A stretch of 33,406 nucleotides of DNA from Turicibacter sp. UBA7094 (GCA_002493395.1 DKYS01000079.1:21302-54707); one strand, 5' to 3'. Positions 1 through 7,902 are shown, counted from the stretch's first letter. Numbers and translations: made by a program. Notes: generated by a model not told the origin, from the sequence alone.

Positions 1-491
1 GATTCAATGGAATAAAAATCCATTTGAGGTCAAGTGTATTTTTAGAATCTTATCGGCTAATAGGTTTACGAGGGATTGAATAGTTGTGTCTTCTTCATTA
101 AAAAATTTTTGTGTCAGATTTGTTATGAAGGATAAAACGAATTTTAGTTTTTAAAAAAGGGGTTAGATTTTTAAATGGTTCTTCTAAATTTAAAGGGGAA
201 GGTTGGTATCACGGTAGGGTGTCATAAATTTCGTAAATAAGCAGAGGAAAAAATTGTGGTGCTTAAGAAAAGATTCTTGATCAGTTATAAATAGTATCAT
301 GCCCTCAGAAAATGTTTTTGTGATATTGGTATACTCCATTTTCTAATATTTGTTGAAATTAGGATTGTTTTTTATATTTAGTATGGGGCGACTAGGTTCA
401 TGTCTAATCATAATGTGGTATACTAAGCTTGTGAAAAAATAAAATTTTTACATTATTTTAAGAAATAGTGATGATAGATATACATATATAG
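1..491. other. Noncoding upstream region
   Basis: No convincing coding sequence is visible in these 490 bases on either strand; the stretch is A+T-rich and interrupted by stops in all frames. The only feature I can support is the extended -10 promoter near 416-424 that serves the downstream HD-domain gene. The left part may be the 3' flank of a gene outside the window or plain intergenic DNA. Confidence 0.5.
416..424 (+). promoter_or_regulatory. Extended -10 promoter of the HD-rnmV-rsmA unit
   Basis: TGG-TATACT is a good extended -10 element (TGn plus a near-consensus hexamer). No convincing -35 hexamer lies 17 bases upstream, which is usual for extended -10 promoters. It lies 80 bases before the HD-protein start and is the only good promoter before the three-gene unit. 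Inferred from sequence only. Confidence 0.5.
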
Positions 492-503
492 ATGGTGATG
501 GTA

Positions 504-1802
504 ATGGTAAAATTAGAGGAAAAAGTATTTAGAGATCCTGTTTATGGATATGTTCATGTATATGATTCATTAATTTGGAATTTAATTCAAACGAAAGAAG
601 TTCAACGGTTGCGGCGTATTAAGCAATTAGGTGGAACCTATATGGTTTTTCATACCGCTGAGCATAGTCGTTTTTCCCATTCGTTGGGGGTTTATGAAAT
701 GGCTCGTAAAATGATTCGCGCCCTGATGTATTGCGGAACGATTTTAGAAGAAGATGAACGGTTACTAGTTTTATCTGCGGCTTTGTTACATGATTTAGGT
801 CATGGTCCGTTTTCTCATTCTTTTGAATCAGTGTTTAGTGTTCGACATGAACTGTTTACAGAACGAATTATTATGGAAAATACAGAAGTTCATCAAGTGT
901 TAGAGGATTATCAAGAAGGATTTTCAAAAAAGGTACGGGATGTCATTAATAAAACGTACCAAAATCCGTTGGTTACTAGTATTATCTCAAGCCAATTAGA
1001 TGCTGATCGTTTAGATTACCTGCTACGAGATGCCTATTTTACGGGTGCCCCATACGGCGAGATTGATGTTGAGCGTATTTTAAGAACGATGCGAGTTGTA
1101 AATAATAAAATCGTTTATAAGGTATCAGGGATGCATGCCATTGAGGATTATTTAATGAGTCGTTATCAGATGTACTGGCAAGTCTATTTACACTCAACGG
1201 GGCGTAGTTTTGATTTAGTTATTCAAAATATGTTGCGTCGTGTTCGAGAGTTGGTGCTCTCAGACTATCAATTCAAATATCCTATTGGTGCATTAGCTGA
1301 TTTGTTTTTAGAAAAAGATCTTTCTGTTGAAACTTATTTGAAATTTGATGATGCAACCATTACTTACTATGCTTCTTTATTTGTTGAAGAAGATGATGAA
1401 ATTTTAAGTGATTTTGCGGACCGTTTTGTTCATCGTCGTTTGTTAAAAGAAATGCACTATACACCAGATGATAAGATGAATGAAAATTTGGAGAAAATTA
1501 GAAAGTATATGTCTGTATTAGGAATTAATCCAGATTATTATTTATTGACAGATCATAGTGTTAAGACGCCTTATGATTATTATGGACATAAGAAAAATTG
1601 TTTACCTGATTGCATTGAGTTGCTGATGCGTGATGGATCTATTCAAGAAATCTCAGAAGTATCAACGATTATTCGTGGGATTATTGCTGTAAAACCTAAA
1701 CAGGAGCATAAAATTTATTTCCCATTAGACTTAATTAAGGCAAGTGATAATGTCGCAGTAAAAGATAAGATTTTAGAATTATTACCCGAAAATATTAAGT
1801 AA
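504..1802 (+). CDS. ywfO: HD-domain nucleotide phosphohydrolase (YwfO-like)
   Basis: The predicted product has 432 residues and resembles B. subtilis YwfO and the dNTP triphosphohydrolase-like HD family (COG1078). Visible HD motifs are H59 in RFSHSLG, the H96-D97 pair in LLHDLGHGPFSHSF, and DADRLDYLLRDA further on, which together would bind the metal. The family hydrolyses (d)NTPs in the cytoplasm; the exact substrate cannot be read from sequence. In-frame ATGs occur at 492, 498 and 504. I chose 504 because GGTGAT at 494-499 matches the anti-Shine-Dalgarno tail with correct aligned spacing, and the resulting length fits the family. It heads a unit with rnmV (29-base gap) and rsmA. Confidence 0.85.
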   Translation: MVKLEEKVFRDPVYGYVHVYDSLIWNLIQTKEVQRLRRIKQLGGTYMVFHTAEHSRFSHSLGVYEMARKMIRALMYCGTILEEDERLLVLSAALLHDLGHGPFSHSFESVFSVRHELFTERIIMENTEVHQVLEDYQEGFSKKVRDVINKTYQNPLVTSIISSQLDADRLDYLLRDAYFTGAPYGEIDVERILRTMRVVNNKIVYKVSGMHAIEDYLMSRYQMYWQVYLHSTGRSFDLVIQNMLRRVRELVLSDYQFKYPIGALADLFLEKDLSVETYLKFDDATITYYASLFVEEDDEILSDFADRFVHRRLLKEMHYTPDDKMNENLEKIRKYMSVLGINPDYYLLTDHSVKTPYDYYGHKKNCLPDCIELLMRDGSIQEISEVSTIIRGIIAVKPKQEHKIYFPLDLIKASDNVAVKDKILELLPENIK

Positions 1803-1831
1803 AAGTTAGTTTAGAAACCGAGGAAGAAAAT

Positions 1832-2383
1832 ATGTTTAAAGAAATTATTGTGGTTGAAGGTCGCGATGACACCAGACGATTAAAAGAAGTTTATCCAGAT
1901 ATTGAAACATTAGAGACAAATGGATCAGCAATTGATGAAAAAATAATCGCTCGCATTAAAGACTTACAAGAAAAAAGAGGGGTTATTGTGTTTACTGATC
2001 CTGATTTTCCGGGAAATAAAATTCGTCAAACCATTATGCAGGCGGTACCGACGTGTGCCCATGCCTATCTCCCTAAAAAAGAGGCAATTGCTAAAAATGA
2101 TAAAGGAGTTGGGGTAGAGCATGCGAGTGCAGATTCCATTAAACGTGCGTTACAAGAGGTAATCACTCCTAAAGTTGGAGAAGTAGAGGTAATTGAAACT
2201 GAGTTTTTACTCGCTTTAGGGTTAATCGGGTACGCAAATAGTGCAAAAAGACGAGAGCGATTGAGTGAAGTTTTGGGAATCGGGTATGTTAATGGTAAGC
2301 AACTGCAAAAACGTTTAATCATGTTTGGAGTTACAAAACAACAGGTCGTAGAGGCGTTAAAAGAAGACCTAAAAAGTGTCTAA
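1832..2383 (+). CDS. rnmV: Ribonuclease M5, 5S rRNA maturation
   Basis: RNase M5 makes the final cleavages that release mature 5S rRNA in low-GC Gram-positives, acting on the 5S precursor bound to ribosomal protein L18. The 183-residue product has the expected TOPRIM domain at the N terminus: Glu9 in VVEGRDD and the DPD metal-binding triad at about 56-58. The C-terminal half, with the conserved LGIGYVNGKQL segment, corresponds to the RNA-binding part. Length is close to the Bacillus enzyme (about 186). GAGGAAG precedes the ATG at good distance. It lies directly before rsmA, the usual arrangement in Bacillota, and its end lies 19 bases from the chosen rsmA start. Confidence 0.93.
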   Translation: MFKEIIVVEGRDDTRRLKEVYPDIETLETNGSAIDEKIIARIKDLQEKRGVIVFTDPDFPGNKIRQTIMQAVPTCAHAYLPKKEAIAKNDKGVGVEHASADSIKRALQEVITPKVGEVEVIETEFLLALGLIGYANSAKRRERLSEVLGIGYVNGKQLQKRLIMFGVTKQQVVEALKEDLKSV

Positions 2384-2402
2384 AATAAAGGAGTTAGTAA
2401 GA

Positions 2403-3275
2403 ATGAGAGATATTGCAACGAAGTCGAATACACGAGAAATTATCGAAAGACATGGATTTACTTTTAAAAAAAGTTTTGGACAAAACTTCTTAACGGATAC
2501 GAATATTTTAAATAAAATCGTCAATGCGGCTGACTTATCTGATGAGGTTGGCGTGATTGAAATTGGACCAGGTATTGGAGCCTTAACTGAATTTATTGCT
2601 CGTAAGGCTAAAAAGGTCGTTGCCTATGAGATTGATCCACGTTTAATTCCGATTTTAGCGGAAACATTAGCCCCTTATGATAATGTGAAAGTTATTCATC
2701 AAGATATTTTGAAGGCGGATGTTGCCTCAATGATTGAAGAAGAGTTTAGTGATGTTAAAGAGATTGCGGTCGTTGCTAACTTACCGTACTATATTACGAC
2801 ACCTATTTTAATGGGATTAATTGAGAAAAAATTACCGATTGACCGTTATGTTACCATGATGCAAAAAGAAGTAGCGGAGCGTCTATCTGCTTCACCGGGT
2901 TCAAAAGATTATAATGCCTTATCTATTGCCGTTCAGTATTATACGGAAGCAAAAATTGCTTTAACGGTTCCAAAGACTGTTTTTATTCCTGCACCCAATG
3001 TTGATAGTGCGGTAGTTCGTTTAACTAAACGTAAAGAGGTTGCTGCGGATGTTTTAGACGAAGATTTTTTTATGGAGGTTGTTCACGGTGCTTTTAGACA
3101 ACGAAGAAAAACGTTGCAAAACAATTTAAATCAACATTTTACTGCTCTATCAAAAGAAGAAGTGACGGCGATTCTAGAAGAGGCAGATATCTTACCAAAC
3201 CGCCGTGGTGAGTCTTTAACGATTGAAGAATTTGCCCGCTTATCTAATGCATTTTACCGTCATTTACAGGCGTAA
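2403..3275 (+). CDS. rsmA: 16S rRNA dimethyladenosine transferase
   Basis: RsmA/KsgA dimethylates two adjacent adenosines in the 3' hairpin of 16S rRNA late in 30S assembly, using S-adenosylmethionine. The product has 290 residues. Seen: the N-terminal FKKSFGQNFLTD signature (about 21-32), SAM motif EIGPGIGALT (53-62), catalytic NLPYY (126-130) and the C-terminal RQRRKTLQNN motif. A longer reading frame opens with GTG at 2376 inside rnmV. I reject it because AAAGGAG at 2387-2393 is placed for the ATG at 2403, and Bacillus KsgA also starts near MxxDIAT. A strong terminator follows, closing the unit. Confidence 0.95.
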   Translation: MRDIATKSNTREIIERHGFTFKKSFGQNFLTDTNILNKIVNAADLSDEVGVIEIGPGIGALTEFIARKAKKVVAYEIDPRLIPILAETLAPYDNVKVIHQDILKADVASMIEEEFSDVKEIAVVANLPYYITTPILMGLIEKKLPIDRYVTMMQKEVAERLSASPGSKDYNALSIAVQYYTEAKIALTVPKTVFIPAPNVDSAVVRLTKRKEVAADVLDEDFFMEVVHGAFRQRRKTLQNNLNQHFTALSKEEVTAILEEADILPNRRGESLTIEEFARLSNAFYRHLQA

Positions 3276-3283
3276 ACTATCTT

Positions 3284-3330
3284 TATATAGACTAAAAGCC
3301 CCTTATTATAAGGGGCTTTTAGTCTATATA
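3284..3330. terminator. Terminator after rsmA (22-bp perfect inverted repeat)
   Basis: A perfect 22-bp inverted repeat with a three-base TTA loop: arms 3284-3305 and 3309-3330. The G+C-rich core AAGCCCCTTA/TAAGGGGCTT is flanked by AAAA on the left and TTTT on the right, so it can work as an intrinsic terminator in either direction. It ends the HD-rnmV-rsmA unit. The stem is longer than a terminator needs. Confidence 0.8.
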
Positions 3331-3387
3331 GGTTATCGGGGAAAAAGCAGATAAAAGAGTAAGCAAGCTAATTTTGGGGGGATAGGC

Positions 3388-3415
3388 ACGTTTAGAAGGT
3401 GGGGGGCATATAATA
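3388..3415 (+). promoter_or_regulatory. Possible sigma-K promoter of yabG
   Basis: The bases CATATAATA at 3407-3415 fit the mother-cell -10 pattern CATAnnnTA. An AC at 3388-3389, in the context GCAC, stands exactly 17 bases upstream, as in sigma-K promoters. B. subtilis yabG is a known sigma-K gene, which supports the assignment. Against it, transcription would start very close to the Shine-Dalgarno sequence, leaving a leader of only about 12 bases. Confidence 0.4.
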
Positions 3416-3431
3416 ATGTGAGGTGATAAGG

Positions 3432-4244
3432 ATGGATGAAGAAGTCAAAGTAGGGGATATTGTAGGTCGACGTTCCTATGGATCTGATACGATGTTTCGA
3501 ATTGAAGAAATATCAGGGGATATCGCTCATTTGAAAGGGATTTTCTTTCGTCTAACAGCAGATGCCCCGTTAAATGATTTAGAGGTTATTTCGCGTGAGG
3601 AGTACCAGCGTGCGGAACAAATTGAATTTGATCAATATCGAACAATTCTTCCCCCTGTTATGGATAATATGAGAAGCTATGATAACGGAGATTTTTATAT
3701 TAGTGGACGAATTTTACACATTGATGGGGATGAAGAATACCTCCAGAAAAGTATCAAACTGTATAAATATGCTAAAGTTTATGCCCAAGCCTTTGCGATT
3801 CCCGAAAAAGATATGAAAGTTAAGGTTCCTGAATTAGTAAAGAGATTGAGACCTAATATTGTGGTAATTACAGGGCATGATGCGTTAGAAGATAAAGAAC
3901 ATGAAGATGATTTGATGGCTTATAGAAGCTCGAAGTATTTTGTGGAAACAGTTAATGCGCTTCGGGAAATCGAGCCTTCATTGGATTATTTAATCGTTAT
4001 AGCCGGAGCGTGTCAGTCACACTTTGAAGCGTTAATTGGTTCGGGTGCAAACTTCGCATCGTCACCTAAACGAATTAATATTCATGCGCTTGACCCAGCT
4101 ATTATTGCAGCAACGATTGCGTTGACCCCCTATGAGGAACAGGTTGATTTACGTGAGGCAATCGAAAAAACGATTGCTAAAATAGCGGGAATTGGTGGGC
4201 TTCAGACGAAGGGGACTCTTCGCTATGGGATCAGAAAAATGTAA
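3432..4244 (+). CDS. yabG: Sporulation-specific protease YabG
   Basis: YabG is a protease made in the mother cell late in sporulation that trims spore coat proteins in Bacillus and germination proteins in clostridia. The product has 270 residues (Bacillus about 290). The N terminus has the typical KVGDIVGRRSYGSD start. A His-Asp pair in TGHDALEDKE (149-150) and Cys194 in AGACQSHFEALIGSGANFASSP are the likely cysteine-protease residues; assigning them rests on my memory of work on the clostridial enzyme. An upstream in-frame GTG at 3423 exists, but the ATG at 3432 is preceded by GAGGTGAT at the right distance. It stands alone between the rsmA terminator and veg, which suits separate sporulation control. 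Confidence 0.92.
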   Translation: MDEEVKVGDIVGRRSYGSDTMFRIEEISGDIAHLKGIFFRLTADAPLNDLEVISREEYQRAEQIEFDQYRTILPPVMDNMRSYDNGDFYISGRILHIDGDEEYLQKSIKLYKYAKVYAQAFAIPEKDMKVKVPELVKRLRPNIVVITGHDALEDKEHEDDLMAYRSSKYFVETVNALREIEPSLDYLIVIAGACQSHFEALIGSGANFASSPKRINIHALDPAIIAATIALTPYEEQVDLREAIEKTIAKIAGIGGLQTKGTLRYGIRKM

Positions 4245-4302
4245 AAATATTTTATTTTATCACTGATGATGAATAATTTCAACCCTTTAGCATATAATAA
4301 TA

Positions 4303-4331
4303 TTGAAAATATTTTCTTTTTATGATATGCT
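4303..4331 (+). promoter_or_regulatory. Candidate sigma-A promoter(s) of veg
   Basis: TTGAAA at 4303-4308 is followed after 17 bases by TATGCT at 4326-4331. A perfect TATAAT at 4334-4339 lies just downstream but has no matching -35. Either could drive veg, which is strongly expressed from a sigma-A promoter in Bacillus. Confidence 0.5.
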
Positions 4332-4356
4332 AGTATAATAGAAAGGTCGTGATGTT

Positions 4357-4590
4357 TTGGCAAATAATATTGTTAATATTCGTCAAGAGTTGAGTGAGCA
4401 AGTCGGTAAAGAAGTGAAATTAACTGCTTATGAAAGTCGTAATCGAGTAGTGGAGCATACAGGTGTTTTATCGAATACGTATCCTTCTATTTTTGTTATT
4501 GATTTAGATAGTCAACGTGACTCGGTTGATCGAGTTTCTTATAGTTATATTGATGTTTTAACGGGATCAGTAGAATTAAAGTTTAATTAA
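4357..4590 (+). CDS. veg: Veg protein
   Basis: Veg is a small, highly expressed protein conserved in spore-forming Bacillota. In B. subtilis it promotes biofilm gene expression by countering SinR; its biochemical role is unclear. The 77-residue product keeps the family core: a LxxxVGKEVKLTA start region, then GVLSNTYPSIFVIDLD, RVSYSYIDVLTGSVEL and a final KFN. It is slightly shorter than the 86-residue Bacillus protein because the C-terminal tail is missing. The start is TTG; it yields the MA... N terminus seen in Bacillus, and AAAGG at 4342-4346 stands upstream. Own promoter and own terminator, as expected. Confidence 0.93.
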   Translation: MANNIVNIRQELSEQVGKEVKLTAYESRNRVVEHTGVLSNTYPSIFVIDLDSQRDSVDRVSYSYIDVLTGSVELKFN

Positions 4591-4594
4591 TATT

Positions 4595-4631
4595 AAAAAA
4601 AAGTAGTCGACGATGTTTACTACTTTTTTTT
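4595..4631. terminator. Terminator after veg
   Basis: Inverted repeat with arms 4595-4607 (A-run plus GTAGT) and 4619-4631 (ACTAC plus T-run), loop of 11 bases. The A-run and T-run on the two sides make it look bidirectional. Confidence 0.8.
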
Positions 4632-4670
4632 GTATGATAAAATAAAACCATACTGATTGGAGGAATGGCT

Positions 4671-5525
4671 ATGGTAACAATTAAAGCTCCAGCAAAAATA
4701 AATTTAGCACTTGATACGCTGTATAAACGAGACGATAATTATCACGAAGTTGAAATGATTATGACAACTGTTGATTTAGCAGACTATATTACAGTCACTC
4801 CCCGTAATGATAATGAAATTATTATTCAATCAAATGAATTTACAATCCCATTGAATGAAAAGAACTTAGCTTATCAGGCTGCCGAACTTTTTAGAAACCA
4901 CTTCAATATTGATAGCGGAATTGAAATTTATATTAAAAAGCAAATTCCAGTGGCCGCAGGGTTAGCCGGTGGAAGTAGTAATGCGGCAGCAACGTTAAAG
5001 GCCCTTAAGGAGTTGTTTAAGGTCAATTGCACCATGGAAGAACTCGCCGAACTAGGGGCACAGTTAGGGTCGGATATTCCTTTTTGTATTTATGGAGGAA
5101 CTGCACTAGCAACAGGGCGTGGAGAGATTATTCATCCTATTCCTTCCCCTCCAAAGTGTTGGGTTATTTTAATTAAACCTCGAATTGGGGTATCCACTAA
5201 AGAAATTTATGAGGCATTAGATGCAAAGCAGGTGCAGCATTTAGATATTAAGGGAATGTTAAAGTGTATTGAATTGCAAGATTATCAAGGAATTTGTGAG
5301 CGTTTAGGAAATTCTTTAGAGCGTGTGACGTTTGAACGATATCCGGTCGTTGAGGAAATAAAAAATAAATTGATTCAATTTGGGGCCGATGCCGTTTTAA
5401 TGAGTGGAAGTGGACCGACAGTTTTTGCATTGGTTCGTAAAGAATATAAGTTACGTCGGATTATAAATAGTGTAAATGGTTGTTTAAGAGAGCATGAAGT
5501 TCATGCTGTTAGATTGATTGGGTAG
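4671..5525 (+). CDS. ispE: 4-diphosphocytidyl-2-C-methyl-D-erythritol kinase
   Basis: IspE is the GHMP-family kinase that phosphorylates CDP-ME with ATP, the fourth step of the MEP (non-mevalonate) isoprenoid route. The product has 284 residues, the usual length. Seen: the N-terminal PAKINLAL signature with Lys9, the glycine-rich ATP loop PVAAGLAGGSSNAAAT (93-108), GSDIPFC with Asp135, and the C-terminal LMSGSGPTVFAL motif. Of two in-frame ATGs (4665 and 4671) the second is chosen, because GGAGG at 4659-4663 is one base from the first but seven from the second. In Bacillus purR and yabJ follow ispE; here a terminator and then spoVG follow. Confidence 0.95.
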   Translation: MVTIKAPAKINLALDTLYKRDDNYHEVEMIMTTVDLADYITVTPRNDNEIIIQSNEFTIPLNEKNLAYQAAELFRNHFNIDSGIEIYIKKQIPVAAGLAGGSSNAAATLKALKELFKVNCTMEELAELGAQLGSDIPFCIYGGTALATGRGEIIHPIPSPPKCWVILIKPRIGVSTKEIYEALDAKQVQHLDIKGMLKCIELQDYQGICERLGNSLERVTFERYPVVEEIKNKLIQFGADAVLMSGSGPTVFALVRKEYKLRRIINSVNGCLREHEVHAVRLIG

Positions 5526-5532
5526 TATCCGG

Positions 5533-5568
5533 AAAAACCTTAATCGTTATAGCGGTTAAGGTTTTTTT
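5533..5568 (+). terminator. Terminator after ispE
   Basis: Arms 5533-5546 and 5553-5566 form a 14-bp stem (one T-G pair) around AACCTTAA, with a six-base loop, and are followed by a T-run ending at 5568. A typical intrinsic terminator eight bases after the ispE stop. Confidence 0.88.
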
Positions 5569-5672
5569 GTCAAAAAAAATCGAAACCTCAACTAAGATGG
5601 AGAGGCCTGTTTAAGAAATGTATATAATTGTAAGGAAAACACATAAATGACATAAAAAGCACTTACAGCATG

Positions 5673-5681
5673 TGGTATAAT
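5673..5681 (+). promoter_or_regulatory. Extended -10 promoter of spoVG
   Basis: TGG-TATAAT is a perfect extended -10 element 37 bases before the spoVG start. No good -35 is seen at 17 bases. Bacillus spoVG is a classic sigma-H gene, but I find no convincing sigma-H GAAT element here. Confidence 0.6.
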
Positions 5682-5717
5682 TGAGAAGTGATATGGACAA
5701 CTTAGGAGGATGAGAGA

Positions 5718-5972
5718 ATGAATATTACAGATGTTAGAATTCGTAAAGTAGAGACAGATAATAGAATGAAGGCTATTGCATCCATTACTTTAGAAGGGTG
5801 CTTTGTTATCCATGATTTACGAGTAATCCAGGGGGATGAACATTTATTTGTAGCGATGCCGAGTCGTAAGACATCAACGGGGGAATTTAAAGATATCGCG
5901 CATCCAATCAATCATGAGACTCGTAAGGAAGTAGAAGATATCGTTATTAAAGCCTACGAAGAAGCGGAATAA
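5718..5972 (+). CDS. spoVG: SpoVG, RNA/DNA-binding regulator
   Basis: SpoVG is a small nucleic-acid-binding regulator. In Bacillus it affects septation and spore cortex formation; in Listeria, Staphylococcus and Borrelia related proteins bind RNA or DNA. The 84-residue product starts MNITDVRIRKVETDNRMKAIASITLEGCFVIHDLRV and contains the FVAMPSRKTSTGEFKDIAHPI segment, which is the family signature. Its length is a little under the 97 of Bacillus, with a shorter C-terminal tail. AGGAGGATGAGAG precedes the ATG. It is a single-gene unit here with its own promoter and terminator. Confidence 0.96.
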   Translation: MNITDVRIRKVETDNRMKAIASITLEGCFVIHDLRVIQGDEHLFVAMPSRKTSTGEFKDIAHPINHETRKEVEDIVIKAYEEAE

Positions 5973-6049
5973 TTTATAATAAACTTCCGGGTAAGGAATA
6001 TAAGAGAAAAAGATAATTATTTTTTAGGTGATACGGTTATAAGACCTTG

Positions 6050-6089
6050 AAGCTGACTACGCTGTATTTTACAGAAGTCAGCTTTTTTT
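6050..6089 (+). terminator. Terminator after spoVG
   Basis: AAGCTGACT (6050-6058) pairs with AGTCAGCTT (6076-6084), with an inner CTGTA/TACAG helix in the loop, followed by TTTTT to 6089. It lies 78 bases after the spoVG stop. Confidence 0.85.
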
Positions 6090-6390
6090 AATTGCTAGGT
6101 TATAGAATGAAGCTAAATATGTTAGAGTGCTGATAAGTAGTTAAAAAAGATATAAATAGGGTACACTTCACTCAGTGTTAAGTAAATTAATGGGCGACTA
6201 TTTAGGATCCATTATCTTATTAGCAAAATTGTCTTACTAGATGAGAATAACTATTGGTCTAATTCAAAATGACGGAATAAATAGGTATAAAATGATAAAT
6301 CTCAGTAAATTTTTTTATATTGTTTATCAGAATTAATCGTAAGAGGATAGTGTCATCTCATAAAATTAAATGTAATGAATAATTGAATTG
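6090..6390. other. Noncoding stretch before glmU
   Basis: Some 300 bases of A+T-rich DNA between the spoVG terminator and the glmU promoter. I see no gene, RNA motif or clear repeat. A short ATG frame at 6190 is stopped after 16 codons and has no ribosome-binding site. ACACT/AGTGT near 6162-6180 could form a minor hairpin. Confidence 0.5.
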
Positions 6391-6399
6391 TGCTATACT
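6391..6399 (+). promoter_or_regulatory. Extended -10 promoter of glmU
   Basis: TGC-TATACT is an extended -10 element 35 bases before the glmU ATG. It also argues against a longer glmU start at 6383, which would lie upstream of this promoter. Confidence 0.6.
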
Positions 6400-6433
6400 A
6401 AAAGAAAGAAGTTTAAGTAACGGAGGGATTTTA

Positions 6434-7801
6434 ATGAATAGGTATGCAGTGGTGTTAGCCGCAGGAAAAGGAACACGTATGAAATCAAACTTACATAAAG
6501 TGTTGCATCAAGTGTTAGGAAAGTCGATGGTCGATCATGCGGTTACGAATTTAGCTAAGGTAGGAGTAGAAAAAATTGTAACAGTTATTGGGTATGAGGC
6601 GGATTCTGTTCGTGCTGAACTCCAAGATCGTGTAGAATATGCGATGCAAACGGAACAGTTGGGGACAGGACATGCAGTTATGATGACCAAAGAGTTACTA
6701 GCGGGATTAGAGGGGGTAACGATTGTCACATACGGAGATGTTCCATTATTAACAGAGCAAACGATTGCGAATTTATTTGATTACCATCAATCGCAAGAAG
6801 CGGCTATTACGGTGTTAACAGCTTGTACAGACAATCCAACAGGGTATGGACGTATTATCCGTGATGAGGCGGGAAATGTTTTAAGAATCGTTGAACAAAA
6901 GGATGCAACTGAAGAAGAGTTATTAGTAAAAGAAATTAATACAGGTGTTTGTTGTTATGATAATAAAATATTATTTGAAGCATTAACGAAGATTACAAAC
7001 AATAACTCACAAGGTGAATATTATTTAACGGATTTAGTTGGGATTATTCGTGACATGGGATTAAAGGTTGTGGCATATGTAAATGAAGATTTTGAGGAAA
7101 CTTTAGGGGTAAATGATCGTGTCCAATTGGCCTATGCGGAAAAAGTGTTGAGAAAACGTATTAATGAAAAACATATGCGAAATGGGGTTACAATCATCGA
7201 TCCAGAGGCGACATATATTGGAACAGATGTTGAAATTGGACAGGATGTTATTATTTATCCAGGGACAATCATTTCAGGACATTCAGAAATTGAAGATAAT
7301 GTCATTATCGGAGCTAATTCGCAAATTTTAAATTCTAAGATTGGAAAAAATTCAACGGTTAATTCATCAGTAATTTCGGATTCAGTGATTGGATCAGATA
7401 CAACAGTAGGCCCTTTTGCGCATATTCGTATGCATGCTGAGATTGGAAGTCGTGCCCGCATTGGAAATTTCGTAGAAATTAAAAAATCTACGTTTAAAGA
7501 TGGAGCAAAAGCTGCACACTTAAGTTATATTGGTGATGCAATTTTAGGTGAAAATGTAAACATGGGGTGTGGTTCAATTACTGTCAACTACGATGGAAAA
7601 AATAAACACCAGACAGTCATCGGAGCTAATACAATGGTTGGATGTAATGTTAATTTGGTTGCCCCAGTTACTGTGGAGCCTAATGCTTATTTAGCGGCAG
7701 GTTCGACGATTACAAAGAATGTTCCAGAGGACGCGCTGGCAATTGCTCGTTCAAAACAAGAGAATAAGGAAGGCTATGCAAAGGTAATTCGTAACAAATA
7801 G
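6434..7801 (+). CDS. glmU: Bifunctional GlmU (GlcN-1-P acetyltransferase / UDP-GlcNAc pyrophosphorylase)
   Basis: GlmU acetylates glucosamine-1-phosphate and then joins it to UTP, giving UDP-GlcNAc for peptidoglycan and other wall polymers. The product has 455 residues, the family's normal length. Seen: uridyltransferase motif LAAGKGTRMKS (8-18), QLGTGHA, YGDVPLLT and N-terminal EINTGVCCYD. From about residue 250 a left-handed beta-helix of hexapeptide repeats follows, with the acetyltransferase motifs GNFVEIKKS, HLSYIGDA and NYDGKNKHQTVIGA. GGAGGG at 6422-6427 fixes the ATG at 6434. The gene lies before prs as in Bacillus, 101 bases apart, but prs has a promoter of its own. Confidence 0.97.
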   Translation: MNRYAVVLAAGKGTRMKSNLHKVLHQVLGKSMVDHAVTNLAKVGVEKIVTVIGYEADSVRAELQDRVEYAMQTEQLGTGHAVMMTKELLAGLEGVTIVTYGDVPLLTEQTIANLFDYHQSQEAAITVLTACTDNPTGYGRIIRDEAGNVLRIVEQKDATEEELLVKEINTGVCCYDNKILFEALTKITNNNSQGEYYLTDLVGIIRDMGLKVVAYVNEDFEETLGVNDRVQLAYAEKVLRKRINEKHMRNGVTIIDPEATYIGTDVEIGQDVIIYPGTIISGHSEIEDNVIIGANSQILNSKIGKNSTVNSSVISDSVIGSDTTVGPFAHIRMHAEIGSRARIGNFVEIKKSTFKDGAKAAHLSYIGDAILGENVNMGCGSITVNYDGKNKHQTVIGANTMVGCNVNLVAPVTVEPNAYLAAGSTITKNVPEDALAIARSKQENKEGYAKVIRNK

Positions 7802-7834
7802 GTAGATTCGGTAATAAAACATTTATTGAAATAA

Positions 7835-7863
7835 TTGAAAATAAATGCGAAATTGTGTAAAAT
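7835..7863 (+). promoter_or_regulatory. Sigma-A promoter of prs
   Basis: TTGAAA (7835-7840), a 17-base spacer, and TAAAAT (7858-7863). It stands 39 bases before the prs start, so prs can be transcribed independently of glmU. Confidence 0.65.
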
Positions 7864-7902
7864 ATTGTCTGAAGTGTGTTTATTCTAGGAGGTTAAAGCA
7901 GC

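Noticed and set aside
2376..2402. Longer rsmA starting at GTG inside rnmV
   Set aside because: The AAAGGAG within this extension is correctly placed for the ATG at 2403, and the family N terminus matches that start.
5630..5660. Sigma-H promoter AAGGAAAA before spoVG
   Set aside because: The -35-like AGGAAAA is present, but the expected GAAT -10 element is not; GACAT is a poor match.
6190..6240. Short ATG frame in the spoVG-glmU gap, continuing after a TAG
   Set aside because: Only 16 codons before the stop, no ribosome-binding site, and no recognisable similarity.
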